Virus record (IMG/VR): IMGVR_UViG_3300045131_002362 | Span: 22,709-86,708 of that record | Direction: 5' to 3' (one strand) | DNA length: 64,000 nt | DNA from: a virus | Shown here: piece after piece, positions 8,644 through 16,994 of the stretch | How positions within the stretch are numbered: the first letter of the stretch is position 1 | How the letters are laid out: every line of letters starts with the position of its first letter | Translations under genes and position numbers: made by a program | The notes under the pieces: model-generated | Database searches by the model: none | What the model was told of the DNA's origin: nothing | The model's input: only the letters and a program-made list of their open reading frames with translations

Positions 8644-8762
8644 GTAAATCGTTGCCGTCTATCCGGCTGTCGTTCTTGTTTGGAAAAGAGACCCATGCGC
8701 GGGCTGTACTCCGGAAAGGCGAGGGCAGACAATCCCTCAACCGCGCAGGGGTCTTTAGCTGT
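8644..8762. other. Short intergenic stretch upstream of the tmRNA
   Basis: About 120 bases between the end of the gene at 8763 and the tmRNA 5' end. I see no ORF and no match to the 32-nt promoter found elsewhere. The leftward tmRNA promoter or a processing site should lie here, but no convincing -35/-10 pair stands out. Confidence 0.4.
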
Positions 8763-9170
8763 TTAACGCTCGTTGAGGCCGATGGGCCGCTGGCCCTGCA
8801 TCCACGTCTTGAACAGGCCGTACGCGCGGTCGACGTTTTCGAGCGACGCCTTGATGCCAGTGACACGGGCGGTCAGCTTAGCCTCCTTCAGGCGCAGCGC
8901 GTTGACGTTGCTGTCGGCCGCGACGGCCGCCGCGATGTATCCCGCGAGCCCGGTCATCTTCAGCCCTTGGACGTGGATTGACATCTCCACATCCGCCTCG
9001 GCCTTGCCCAGCGCAACCCTGACCTCGGCGAGGTAGTCGTTCTCCTGCTGGTAAAGCTGGACGAGATCGTCGCCAGCCTTCGTGATGTTCTGGCAGGTGC
9101 ATTCCTGCGCGGAAAAGTCCAGCGCCAGCTTGGTCGGTCCGGGCTTCACTCCAACTGTTGCATCGTTCAT
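8763..9170 (-). CDS. Hypothetical protein, 135 aa, helical
   Basis: ATG at 9170 (MNDATVGVKPGPTK) follows a GGAGACGAAC site; an upstream in-frame start at 9188 lacks one. Past an N-terminal CTC segment the protein is a long heptad-like helix containing VNALRLKEAKLTARVTGIKA, so a coiled coil is likely. It is the first gene after the promoter at 9186-9217, suggesting independent and possibly strong expression. Function unknown. Confidence 0.7.
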   Translation of the reverse strand: MNDATVGVKPGPTKLALDFSAQECTCQNITKAGDDLVQLYQQENDYLAEVRVALGKAEADVEMSIHVQGLKMTGLAGYIAAAVAADSNVNALRLKEAKLTARVTGIKASLENVDRAYGLFKTWMQGQRPIGLNER

Positions 9171-9185
9171 GTTCGTCTCCTTGTG

Positions 9186-9217
9186 CATTATATCCGAACG
9201 CGGGCCATTCCCGCGCC
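9186..9217 (-). promoter_or_regulatory. Phage-type promoter, copy 1
   Basis: The reverse strand reads GGCGCGGGAA, nine bases, then TTCGGATATAATG. The TATAAT looks like a -10 box, but the upstream box is not TTGACA. The same two boxes with exactly nine bases between occur at 12983-13014 and 24912-24943. It drives the 135-aa gene ending at 8763 and perhaps the tmRNA beyond it. Confidence 0.75.
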
Positions 9218-9225
9218 AGAGTTGT

Positions 9226-9597
9226 TTACCGAACTTCCGGAACGCCCGGAATCATGATCGTGCGGACGCTGCACAACTGGCAGGTCTTCACGTTCGGCCC
9301 CATCACCGTGCCGCACACGGGACAGATCCAGCCGGTCGACTTGGTCCTCGTGATCGGCGGCTCTGCGATGAGTCTCGCCGCCGTCTCTCTCGCTTCTTTC
9401 ATAGTCGTCACCTTGTGTTGTTCGCCCGTGGCTTCTTCGCCGTGCGCAATCTCCAACCGGTCTTCGTGCGGGGCAGCTTGCGCCGTCCAGCGCACACCGG
9501 CCTTGTGATACAGAACACTGTCTAATTTTCCATTCTTGCAACTCACATACAGAACCGGACGCTTCTCTCCGCCGTCCAACCAAGTGAGGATGCTCAT
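9226..9597 (-). CDS. Zinc-ribbon protein, 123 aa
   Basis: The start ATG 9597 is 3 bp after the clamp-loader stop. The N-terminal half (MSILTWLDGGEKRPVLYVSC) is short and polar. The C-terminal third has CPVCGTVMGPNVKTCQLC, a four-cysteine zinc ribbon. A shorter start at the internal ATG (MKEARETAARL) would keep only the ribbon. A nucleic-acid or protein-binding role is likely, but the partner is unknown. Confidence 0.65.
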   Translation of the reverse strand: MSILTWLDGGEKRPVLYVSCKNGKLDSVLYHKAGVRWTAQAAPHEDRLEIAHGEEATGEQHKVTTMKEARETAARLIAEPPITRTKSTGWICPVCGTVMGPNVKTCQLCSVRTIMIPGVPEVR

Positions 9598-9599
9598 AA

Positions 9600-10592
9600 T
9601 CAGATCCCCTTCGGCGCGAGATGCGCCAGATCCCCGCTAAGGCCGTGGAATCCCGTGTTGTAGTAGTTGTCCCGCAGCGCGTCGATCACCGTGAGCGAGA
9701 ACGCGCGCTTCGGCTTGCAGGGCGCCTTGTCGCTGATGAGCGTGCCGCCGAACCAAGCGAGCAGGCCGCGCCGCAGCCCCTCTGCATCTTCGCCGTCCTC
9801 CTTCAGCTTGCGCAGCACGCCGGCCACGCGGTCGAAGTCGCGGCTCTCCACGGCGGTTGCCAGATCCTTCAGGTTCGGTGTGAAGTCCTCGCTCATCGTC
9901 TGGCAGTCGACCTTGATACGGTCGATCTCCTGGGCGCGCAGGTCGATCGGCAGTGAGGCCAGCCGGGCCATGTTGTTGATGGCGACGCGCACGCAGCGTC
10001 GGGAGTTCTGGCCGCAGATCGCAACCTCCTCCTTCGACAGACCGAGGGGCTCCTGCTCGTTGATAAGCGTCAGCCGCGCCAGCATGTCCTCGGGCCGCAC
10101 GTCCATCGTGTCGATGCGGAAGGGCCGCGTCAGCAGCGCCCCCTTGCCGCCAGTCAGCTTCTCGGGCGAGTTCGTCACGAAGCAGACGTAGGTGTTCGCG
10201 GGAATGCCCTTTTCGAGGGGCTCCATGAACATCTCCTGCGCCGCCGTCGTGATGTTGTGCGCCTCCTCGAAGATGAAGGCGCGGCTGTTGCTCATCAGCG
10301 ACGAGGCCGTCAGCTCCGTCGTGAGGAACTCGGTCACGAAGTCGATCTTGCCGCACTCACGGCTATTGAACACGCGGATATCGCCGCAGCCGAACGCCTC
10401 CATCAGGATATGGACGAGCGTGCTCTTGCCGCTGCCGGTCGGGCCGGTCAGCAGCATGAAGCCGGGACGCCGGCTCGGCTGCGTGTCGATCAGCGTCTGG
10501 CACTTGGCCTTTGCGATCGGGTTTCCGCACACGTCCGACAGCTTCGTCGGGTTCCAGCGCCGGTAAAGCGACGCCTGTTCTTTCTCAGCCAT
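9600..10592 (-). CDS. Sliding-clamp loader subunit (RFC-small/DnaX-like AAA+ ATPase)
   Basis: The 330-aa protein begins MAEKEQASLYRRWNPTKLSD, the typical opening of clamp-loader ATPases (RP..l.d..G). Walker A GPTGSGKST is at about 50-58 and Walker B-like RAFIFEEAHN near 110. A sensor/arginine region follows (ALLTRPFRIDT, then NSRRCVRVAINNM). The C-terminal helical collar is present. It should load a sliding clamp for the family B polymerase. The candidate clamp is at 23731-24879. ATG 10592 has GGGAGA at good spacing; ATG 10598 is too close to it. Confidence 0.82.
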   Translation of the reverse strand: MAEKEQASLYRRWNPTKLSDVCGNPIAKAKCQTLIDTQPSRRPGFMLLTGPTGSGKSTLVHILMEAFGCGDIRVFNSRECGKIDFVTEFLTTELTASSLMSNSRAFIFEEAHNITTAAQEMFMEPLEKGIPANTYVCFVTNSPEKLTGGKGALLTRPFRIDTMDVRPEDMLARLTLINEQEPLGLSKEEVAICGQNSRRCVRVAINNMARLASLPIDLRAQEIDRIKVDCQTMSEDFTPNLKDLATAVESRDFDRVAGVLRKLKEDGEDAEGLRRGLLAWFGGTLISDKAPCKPKRAFSLTVIDALRDNYYNTGFHGLSGDLAHLAPKGI

Positions 10593-10594
10593 AA

Positions 10595-10903
10595 TCATTC
10601 TCCCTTGGTTTGTTTCTCGATGCTGTTGTGCCGCGCCCACAGGATCATCGCCCGGTTGGCGATGTCGATTATCCGCTCATTGTCGTCGTCGGGGGTGTAC
10701 TCCGACTCGAACATGTCCATGCGGAGGCAGGACGCGTCAACGAACAACTCATTCGCGATATGATGGTCGGCCGGAACGTCCTTGTCCCAGCCGCGCTTGC
10801 CGGCGACGGCGCGCTCGATGAGAACGCGCTTCATCTCGGCAGCGAAGGCGTCGACAGCCTTGGCCAGCTTTTGCTTTTCAAGAATCAGATGGAAATCGAT
10901 CAT
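10595..10903 (-). CDS. Hypothetical protein, 102 aa
   Basis: ATG 10903 (MIDFHLILEKQKLAKAVDAF). The segment RGWDKDVPADHHIANELF followed by ERIIDIANRAMILWARH has the layout of a widespread small phage protein family (GW..DH..EL...ia.Amilwa). The family's function is not established to my knowledge. The stop overlaps the clamp-loader ribosome-binding region. Confidence 0.65.
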   Translation of the reverse strand: MIDFHLILEKQKLAKAVDAFAAEMKRVLIERAVAGKRGWDKDVPADHHIANELFVDASCLRMDMFESEYTPDDDNERIIDIANRAMILWARHNSIEKQTKGE

Positions 10904-10912
10904 GTGCCCTCC

Positions 10913-11548
10913 TTACGGGAAGCACGAGAGCGCCTCGTTGGCGATCGCGTCATCCGGTTTGTCCGTATCCAGGCCGAGCTGGAAATCGTTGTTGAGCCGC
11001 AGCAGATCATCTCTGCGCATGCGTAGGATCATCGCGTCGCGGTCGGCCTTCGTGACCGTGCCGTCGTCGTTCTCCACGACCTTGCAGAACGCAGCATACA
11101 GCTCCTTCTGCGGGATGCCAGCGATCGAGGCGGGAACAGGCGAGACAGACTCGGCCTTCTTCTCCATCTTCGGCTCTACCTTCGGTTGCTCGGGCACCTT
11201 GGGATCATCCTTGATGGGCTCCGGTGTCTTCTCCGGTTCCACGACGACAAGCGGTACGATACGCTGCGTCGGAAGATTCGGCTCGATCTTGACGACGGGC
11301 TCCTGCACCTTTTGCGCGGCGGTGATGATGGCGACACCCTCTTCTTTCGCGATTGCGGTCAACCTCGCCAACCGATTCGTTTCCTGCTCGATGGGCTCCG
11401 GAACGTCGTGCTTGCTGGCGAACTCGCGCGCCTTGCGCTCGATGAGGCGTTCCTGAGTCTCGCTCAGCTCTCTCGCCTGCAATTCGATGTGGAAGCTCTT
11501 GACGCCCTTCGACGCAAGAAAGTCGATGAATTCCTCGAAACTGTTCAT
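10913..11548 (-). CDS. Hypothetical protein, 211 aa, Pro/Glu-rich linker
   Basis: ATG 11548 follows AAGGAGACATC. An N-terminal helical region (MNSFEEFIDFLASKGVKSFH) is joined by a Pro/Glu/Val/Lys linker (about residues 85-140) to a helical C-terminal part ending LNNDFQLGLDTDKPDD. This two-domain plan suggests an adaptor. It lies between the SSB-like and clamp-loader genes. No family recognised. Confidence 0.65.
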   Translation of the reverse strand: MNSFEEFIDFLASKGVKSFHIELQARELSETQERLIERKAREFASKHDVPEPIEQETNRLARLTAIAKEEGVAIITAAQKVQEPVVKIEPNLPTQRIVPLVVVEPEKTPEPIKDDPKVPEQPKVEPKMEKKAESVSPVPASIAGIPQKELYAAFCKVVENDDGTVTKADRDAMILRMRRDDLLRLNNDFQLGLDTDKPDDAIANEALSCFP

Positions 11549-11623
11549 GATGTCTCCTTTTTGGATGGGGCGGCGCGCGAGCCGATTGACCCGCGCGCCG
11601 CCGTTGTTCTGTTGCCGCTCAGA

Positions 11624-12889
11624 TTAGAACGGCAGGCGTTCGTCGTCCGCCGTCGGCTCGTTGGCGGGCTGGCGCACGGCCTGCGGTGTCACCTTCCACA
11701 GGGAGGCGACGCAGCGACGAAGGGCTGCGATGTTGGCCGCGCCGGTCAGCGACAGATCGTGCGCCGATCCGCCCTTGGCCGCGCCGTACTTGACCAGCTC
11801 GTCGACTTCCATCGCAAGCAGGTCTTCCCATGACGGGGCTTCGAGGTTCGACACATCCTCGTAACGCACCGGCTGCGTGTCCGCCTTGGGCGGCTGCCCG
11901 GTCTGCTGGCCTGCGGGCGCCTGCTTGCGGGGGTTGAGGATCGCGTCGACGCGCTCGCGGGTCGCTGCGGCCAGCTCCTCGGCGGGCGAGTGGTTGACGA
12001 GCGCGTACACGTCGACCAGCTCCGTGCCGTCCTTAGCGTCCTTGCCCTTGCCCAGCTCAGGCCACCAGATGTCGCTGGCCTTGCCGACACCCTCGATCGC
12101 CTTCATCGGCGTGATCTTCGAGAGCTTCCAGTACGGCGCGGGGGCACGCTTCGACTTCGCGTCGCCGCCGCCCTCGTCCTGATAGGTGGCGCGGACGTAC
12201 TCAGCCACGAGCCAGCGCGCGCCGTCCCCGTTGCTGTAGTAGTCGCTCGGCAACACCTCGCCGGCCAGCAGCTTCTTCGGCGTCGCGAGCTGTGCGACCA
12301 TATCGAAGAAGTTGTCATGCTTGGCATTCGACGCCTGCTCATTCGTCAGCGCCGTCGTCCAGCAGCGGATGCCGAGATCCTCGCCGTTGAAGTACACGCG
12401 ACTGATCACGAGCGCAGTCTGCTTGGTGCCGAAGCCCGTCTGCTTCATGATGTCGTCCTTCGTGACCGAGCCGCTCTTGTAAGCCTCGCTCTTGAACAGC
12501 TCCATGCGCCCGTCGCACACCGCGCAGCGGCCCGTGCGGGTCGAGGCGGGACACACGCGGTCGGTGTAGGTGAACCCGAACCGCTTGTGGTAGCTGAACG
12601 GGTAGAACGGCAGCAGGTTGCCGATGTGCTCGCCCGTCACCGTGCTCGGCAGGTGAGCGAGCAGATCCTTCGTCACGAGGATACCCAGGATGCGGTGCGC
12701 CACCTCCAGCGTTGCCTCCTGCGTCTCCTTGGCCAGCGGCAGGCTGAACTCGCCCGCGATCAGCCTCGGGTTGAACTCCCCGTCGAACTTGACGAGGGGG
12801 CGCTCGACGGCGCTGCTGCTACCCTGCTCGCCAGCACTCTTCACGTAATCCGTCTGGTTTACGTTCGCTACTCCGTATGTCTTCTTCAT
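11624..12889 (-). CDS. Putative single-stranded DNA-binding protein
   Basis: The 421-aa protein is not recognised by overall sequence but has SSB-type features. The extreme C-terminus is acidic with an aromatic end (DDERLPF), like the protein-docking tail of bacterial SSB (DDIPF). A cysteine cluster C-x8-C-x2-C at 113-125 (VCPASTRTGRCAVC) recalls the structural zinc of T4-type ssDNA-binding proteins. A flexible Gln/Pro linker precedes the C-terminal domain. It lies among replisome genes and has its own 32-nt promoter 94 bp upstream, fitting a product needed in quantity. Start ATG 12889 follows GGAG; the upstream frame is not coding. Confidence 0.55.
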   Translation of the reverse strand: MKKTYGVANVNQTDYVKSAGEQGSSSAVERPLVKFDGEFNPRLIAGEFSLPLAKETQEATLEVAHRILGILVTKDLLAHLPSTVTGEHIGNLLPFYPFSYHKRFGFTYTDRVCPASTRTGRCAVCDGRMELFKSEAYKSGSVTKDDIMKQTGFGTKQTALVISRVYFNGEDLGIRCWTTALTNEQASNAKHDNFFDMVAQLATPKKLLAGEVLPSDYYSNGDGARWLVAEYVRATYQDEGGGDAKSKRAPAPYWKLSKITPMKAIEGVGKASDIWWPELGKGKDAKDGTELVDVYALVNHSPAEELAAATRERVDAILNPRKQAPAGQQTGQPPKADTQPVRYEDVSNLEAPSWEDLLAMEVDELVKYGAAKGGSAHDLSLTGAANIAALRRCVASLWKVTPQAVRQPANEPTADDERLPF

Positions 12890-12982
12890 CTGTGTAACTC
12901 CGTATCGGCATTTTGCCCCGCATCGGGCGTTGCCGGTTGTCTGTTTCATTCTGGAGAAGCGGCACCCGCCGCCTCTCACACT

Positions 12983-13014
12983 CATTATATCCGAATCCGC
13001 ATCGTTCACGCGCC
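12983..13014 (-). promoter_or_regulatory. Phage-type promoter, copy 2
   Basis: Reverse strand GGCGCGTGAA, nine bases, TTCGGATATAATG. The upstream box overlaps the stop of the 88-aa membrane protein gene. It lies before the SSB-like gene and leaves a leader of about 90 nt. It differs from the other two copies at one position of the upstream box (T for G). Confidence 0.75.
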
Positions 13015-13272
13015 GTAAATCAGCACGAAAAAGACGATTGCAGTCACTAGCACGCCGGCAAGAAAATCGGCCACCATCATGACCTTCTCCTTGCGACGAA
13101 GCTTTTCAGCTTCGGCCTCCGCCGTCGCGACAGCCTTCCGAAGCACGTCCCGCTCCCTGCGGTACTGCTCCACGAACCTGATGTGCGCGGACTTCACACG
13201 GTGAAGATCCATTTTGAGCAGCATTACCTGTCTCGCATAATCCGTCTTCAACATTTCCCTCTGTCGTTCCAT
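13006..13272 (-). CDS. Coiled-coil protein with C-terminal membrane anchor, 88 aa
   Basis: ATG 13272 (MERQREMLKTDYARQ) follows AAGGAGGGCGAC. Residues 1-60 are charged and heptad-like (EQYRRERDVLRKAVATAEAE). Residues 64-86 are a membrane segment (VADFLAGVLVTAIVFFVLIY). A tail-anchored topology with the coiled coil in the cytoplasm is likely. It could tether replication to the membrane. Its place amid replication genes argues against a lysis role, but that is not excluded. Confidence 0.65.
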   Translation of the reverse strand: MERQREMLKTDYARQVMLLKMDLHRVKSAHIRFVEQYRRERDVLRKAVATAEAEAEKLRRKEKVMMVADFLAGVLVTAIVFFVLIYGA

Positions 13273-13282
13273 GTCGCCCTCC

Positions 13283-15286
13283 TTAATCGAACAGGTCGTC
13301 CGAATCGTCCTCTTCAACCACCTTCTTCGCGATCTTGTCAGTCGCGTACCATTTCAGGTCGATGTCCTCGACTTTCACCTTTTCAGCCAGCGCCGCGAAC
13401 TGCGGACAGCCGGTCGCCTTGCGGCGCTTGCGGAACGACAGATCGTCAGACATGTCACCGAAGAGCCCGTCGTCCATCTTGCCGTCGTCCTTGCACACGA
13501 TCTCAATATCGCTCGCCTTCTTCGAGTTCGGCGCGACCGGAACCACGTCGAGCCACTCGCGCCGGTCCTCCTTTCCGTTTACACTGAAGCACTCGCTGTT
13601 CTTATCGCGCTTCAGCTCTAGCGCGAAGCTGTCGATCGTGAGTCCGTCCGTGGGCATCACGCGCCCGTCATTGAGTGCAGCGTACACCCGAGACTCGTAA
13701 AGATATGGAACGACTGTGCAGTGCTTGAGATTGTACCAGGTGCCTTTCTTTTTGAGTTTGCCAGATCCTACGGGCTTGCCCGGCTTGGGCATCTCCCGCG
13801 CCACGTAGTTCGATATGTCCTTCTGGTACATCTGCTCGAACTCCGTCCATTCCATCTCCAACCGAGTGCGCTTCTCGAAGGCCGCTACAATCTCGCGGAT
13901 CTGCGCCATCGACTCGTCTGTGCGGCTCAGCAGCCGGAAGAAGATTCCGTCCGTGTTCGACTGTACCAACTCGATGTGCCGCTCCAGCTTCTCCAGCAGG
14001 TCGGTCATGAGCAACTGGCCCGTGATCGTGACGCCGCAGAAGTTGTACGGATCGTACATCTCGCTCTTGTCGAAGCCCATGCTGCCGAAGCTGCCGTTGA
14101 GGCACAGCTTCAGCCCCTCGGCCCGCTTGTCGCCGCGCGGCTTGTAAACCTTCGTGCGCAGGTCGATCAGGTTGCCAAATAGCGTCCTATCGTAACCGAT
14201 CACGCGGCGGGACAGGAAGTTGTAATGGCGCATGATGTTGGGATACAGCGACGCAGCGTCCAACGACCAGATGCCACCGCCCTTCAGCGACCACACGCCG
14301 GGAGGGCAGCCGTGGACGCCGCCGATACCGTAGACGTGCGGTATGCCGCAGACCTTCTTCAGCACGACGCCCGTGCCGCCCGTCTTGCGGCTGGACATGG
14401 CACGCAACTGCCCGAGCGTCTTCTCGCTGTACGCCTTTAGGATGTCGCGGTGCTTCCAGATCCGGATCTCCTTCGGAACGACGTACCGCTGGCTCTCCCA
14501 GTCCTCCGGTACGGCGAAATTCTCCTCCTTGGCGTTTAGCACGATCGCGGTGATGCGTGGCTTCGTCATCTCCCAATCGACGCCCTTGTCGCCGTAGTCG
14601 TCCACAAGAACGCGGCGTGCGTTCAGGCACGGGTCCCAGCCTTCGCCCGATAGCAACAGCAGCGCAGTAGCGCAGCAGTCGTACAGACAATACTTCGACA
14701 CCTCAGAGCGCTCACCCTTGCTAAGGTGCCGCCTGTCGAACGGAACCGAGCTGCGCATGATGTTGTATCCGTTCAGACGCTCCCAGCGCTTCAGGCCGCA
14801 CTCGGGTATCTTGCGCTCGTTCGGAGGCACGCCGATCTTCTTCTGGCCGATGTCGAAGCCGATGTCGAACGTGCGCCCCGTCCACTCAGGCTTGCGTCCA
14901 CGCTCGCCGCTGCGCCAGGGCAGGTCAAGTTGACCGACAGCGTTGACCAGCTCGTCGGAAAGCCGCTTTACAGCCGCCTCGTCCGCGCCGGCCAGGATCG
15001 CGTCCGTCAGTTTGTTGTCGAAGTTCTTGTTGTTGAAGCCAACGGCCACAACGCTCATGTCGCGCAGAAAGACCTGCCGCAGCACGCGGCGGATCTCGTC
15101 GCAGCCCCACACGCTCCAGACGTGGCCGGTCGCCACGTCCAGCATTGTCAGGTGCGTGTCGTCCGGGAACGTCTCATAATCGTGGACGATGAAGCGCTGC
15201 TTGAACGTGCGCCGCGCGTCCTCGCTCAGCTCGCCGAAGCGCTTCTTGAACGTCTCCACCACCTCCGCGACCGTCGCGTCTTTCAT
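13283..15286 (-). CDS. Family B DNA polymerase with 3'-5' exonuclease
   Basis: The 667-aa protein has exonuclease motifs first: HDYETF (Exo I, 35-40), GFNNKNFDNKL (Exo II, about 83-93) and YCLYD (Exo III, about 199-203). Polymerase motif A is SLDAASLYPN (341-350). Motif B is KLCLNGSFGSMG (about 393-404), with Phe for the usual Tyr. Motif C is QSNTDGI (442-448), with Asn where most family B enzymes have the first Asp of DTD. It is shorter than T4 gp43 but all catalytic blocks are present. It should be the replicative polymerase, served by the clamp loader and SSB-like gene downstream. ATG 15286 overlaps the upstream stop as ATGA. Confidence 0.88.
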   Translation of the reverse strand: MKDATVAEVVETFKKRFGELSEDARRTFKQRFIVHDYETFPDDTHLTMLDVATGHVWSVWGCDEIRRVLRQVFLRDMSVVAVGFNNKNFDNKLTDAILAGADEAAVKRLSDELVNAVGQLDLPWRSGERGRKPEWTGRTFDIGFDIGQKKIGVPPNERKIPECGLKRWERLNGYNIMRSSVPFDRRHLSKGERSEVSKYCLYDCCATALLLLSGEGWDPCLNARRVLVDDYGDKGVDWEMTKPRITAIVLNAKEENFAVPEDWESQRYVVPKEIRIWKHRDILKAYSEKTLGQLRAMSSRKTGGTGVVLKKVCGIPHVYGIGGVHGCPPGVWSLKGGGIWSLDAASLYPNIMRHYNFLSRRVIGYDRTLFGNLIDLRTKVYKPRGDKRAEGLKLCLNGSFGSMGFDKSEMYDPYNFCGVTITGQLLMTDLLEKLERHIELVQSNTDGIFFRLLSRTDESMAQIREIVAAFEKRTRLEMEWTEFEQMYQKDISNYVAREMPKPGKPVGSGKLKKKGTWYNLKHCTVVPYLYESRVYAALNDGRVMPTDGLTIDSFALELKRDKNSECFSVNGKEDRREWLDVVPVAPNSKKASDIEIVCKDDGKMDDGLFGDMSDDLSFRKRRKATGCPQFAALAEKVKVEDIDLKWYATDKIAKKVVEEDDSDDLFD

Positions 15287-15447
15287 GTACGCCTGTCCTT
15301 TTTCATAGGCAACAACGCCCGTCTTGCCTTCTTCGCCGCGTTTCGGCACACTCGATCACAATATTTCTTCGGTGTGCCTTTGCCGTCGTCAAAGCTGTGC
15401 AGCGGAAAGCCGCACCAAACACACGGAACAATATTCGTTATCGTCAC
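15283..15447 (-). CDS. Small zinc-finger protein, 54 aa
   Basis: GTG 15447 overlaps the HNH gene stop as GTGA, and its own stop overlaps the polymerase start. The protein has CVWC and, after 20-odd residues, CDRVC followed by a basic end (RNAAKKARRALLPMKK), as in short treble-clef phage proteins. A DNA- or RNA-binding role is likely from charge; nothing more can be said. Confidence 0.65.
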   Translation of the reverse strand: MTITNIVPCVWCGFPLHSFDDGKGTPKKYCDRVCRNAAKKARRALLPMKKDRRT

Positions 15448-15830
15448 GCCTTCTTCTCCTTCCTGGCCTTGCGCCATTCCGCCGTGCGCGTTTTGTGGCA
15501 CGCGTTGCAAAGGGTCCTCATGTTCTCGAGCACCGTCGCCCCGCCCTCGCAGAACGGCACGATGTGGTCGTGCTCCTCGCGCGTCGTCTCTCTACCCGCC
15601 CACCACGCCTTCCACTGCTCTTGTGTGTATCCGAAGCCGGCGACCGGCCTCGTGCGGCGCCACGCGAGATAATTGGCGCGGATGTCCGTGCCGCAGATCT
15701 GGCAGATGTGCTTGTCGCGGGCGATCACCGCAAGCTTGACCCAGTACGGGGTGATGTCGTATCCGTAAACCGGATGCGCTTCCCTTCCGGGCATCGGGTT
15801 GCAGAGGCGGCACTTACAATGATCGCTCAT
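15444..15830 (-). CDS. HNH endonuclease
   Basis: The 128-aa protein has the HNH motif EHDHIVPFCEGGATV followed by NMRTLCNACHKTRT. An upstream CQICG pair completes a zinc-stabilised beta-beta-alpha-metal fold. An extra CKCRLC cluster sits at the N-terminus. Candidate roles are homing endonuclease or packaging-type HNH. Its place next to the polymerase gene, a frequent insertion site for free-standing homing endonucleases, favours the former. ATG 15830 overlaps the previous stop as ATGA. Confidence 0.85.
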   Translation of the reverse strand: MSDHCKCRLCNPMPGREAHPVYGYDITPYWVKLAVIARDKHICQICGTDIRANYLAWRRTRPVAGFGYTQEQWKAWWAGRETTREEHDHIVPFCEGGATVLENMRTLCNACHKTRTAEWRKARKEKKA

Positions 15831-16036
15831 GGCTTGCCTTTCAGGACCAGCTCGTCCACCATATCGTCGAAGTTCTCACCGCGAATATTGCGCGCGCAGA
15901 GATCTTTGAACGCGAACCAATCCAGCTTGCGCAGAGCCTCATAGCGCAGGTAGCCGGCCGCTAGATCGAGCTTATCGTGCCTTGCCGCGAGGATTGTTAG
16001 CGTACCAAAACGAGCCTGACTTTCTTTGAGTGTCAT
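15827..16036 (-). CDS. Hypothetical protein, 69 aa
   Basis: ATG 16036 (MTLKESQARFGTLTILA) follows AGGAGATTTTC, which lies in the end of the methylase gene. Helical and acidic at the end (ENFDDMVDELVLKGKP). No motif. Confidence 0.65.
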   Translation of the reverse strand: MTLKESQARFGTLTILAARHDKLDLAAGYLRYEALRKLDWFAFKDLCARNIRGENFDDMVDELVLKGKP

Positions 16037-16734
16037 CAGAAAATCTCCTGTTGGAGAAAGTATGGCACAGACCACTGGGCGGCGAAAGCTTTCGCGATGC
16101 CCTCGTACGTTCTCGAACGGATCTTCGACCGGTCGGACGACGGCGGCAAGCGGTTCTGCCCACTCGCCGTCTGGTCGGCCCAGCGAAACAAAGTTTTCTT
16201 GCTTGGGGAATAGTGAGTTTGCGAATATCTGTGCCCATTGCCATCACGATAGTCGGTTCCGTCAGAATTCTGTTGAAATATCGGTTGGCAGATCGCCGTC
16301 GGCACGATCTTCGGCAAGCCCTTGAGCCACAGGCACGTCTTCTTCGACTCCGGGCACCCGTGCTCATACGGCTGGATGATCTGGTCGGGCTTGCGCCAAA
16401 GCCGCGACATGATGCAGACCGGGTTCTCGATGGCCACGCGCGGAATGTGGTCGAGCCGCGTGAACGCCATGAAGAAGTCGATACCGGCCTGCTGCCGCCC
16501 GTCTGCGATCTTCTCTTTGAACCAAGCCGCGCCACTCACCGCGATATGGGTACACGGCGGATGGCAGATCGCCAGGTCCCAGGCGGCCTTTGCCACTTCC
16601 AACGCGTCGGCCTTATAGTGATACGGGCTGCCGTCGTCCGCAGCTTGTAGATCGCAGCTCCAAGCGTCGTGACCGAGGGCGCGGAAAGCCTCTCGAACTA
16701 CGCCAGAACACTCGCACAAAACAACAACACGCAT
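16036..16734 (-). CDS. Cytosine methyltransferase-like protein
   Basis: The 232-aa protein starts MRVVVLCECSGVVREAF, a SAM-binding strand-loop (C.G..S variant of motif I). It has the PC motif DLAICHPPCTHIAVSG near 55-70 and RVAIENPVCIM, corresponding to the ENV motif of C5 cytosine methylases. Target-recognition and C-terminal motifs are reduced, as in many short phage relatives. It may methylate phage DNA against host restriction or modify a free nucleotide; activity is not certain. ATG 16734 follows GGAGTAGTTC. Confidence 0.75.
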   Translation of the reverse strand: MRVVVLCECSGVVREAFRALGHDAWSCDLQAADDGSPYHYKADALEVAKAAWDLAICHPPCTHIAVSGAAWFKEKIADGRQQAGIDFFMAFTRLDHIPRVAIENPVCIMSRLWRKPDQIIQPYEHGCPESKKTCLWLKGLPKIVPTAICQPIFQQNSDGTDYRDGNGHRYSQTHYSPSKKTLFRWADQTASGQNRLPPSSDRSKIRSRTYEGIAKAFAAQWSVPYFLQQEIF

Positions 16735-16738
16735 TGAA

Positions 16739-16990
16739 CTACTCCATAATTGAAACTCGTGTGCACAAATCGTTCTCTTCTTCGAGAGGGCCAACAAATG
16801 CAAACACATCATCGGGTGCTGGGCAAACCTTCATTCCGGAAAAGGGATAAGACCACTCGTTGCCGCTCCAAAACATGAATCTGCGCTCTTCAAAGATACG
16901 CGCCATATTTTCGTATGCCCGGCGATACCGCACAACCGCGTATGTCCCGATTTCACTCGGTGTCCCTATTGTGAATTCAATTTTGCTCAT
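16739..16990 (-). CDS. Hypothetical protein, 83 aa
   Basis: ATG 16990 (MSKIEFTIGTPSEIGTY). Beta-rich and aromatic (FMFWSGNEWSYPFSG), a pattern like small phage proteins that resemble DUF551-type folds, but too divergent to name. The frame upstream of this ATG overlaps the next gene and is not used. Confidence 0.6.
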   Translation of the reverse strand: MSKIEFTIGTPSEIGTYAVVRYRRAYENMARIFEERRFMFWSGNEWSYPFSGMKVCPAPDDVFAFVGPLEEENDLCTRVSIME

Positions 16991-16994
16991 GTCT

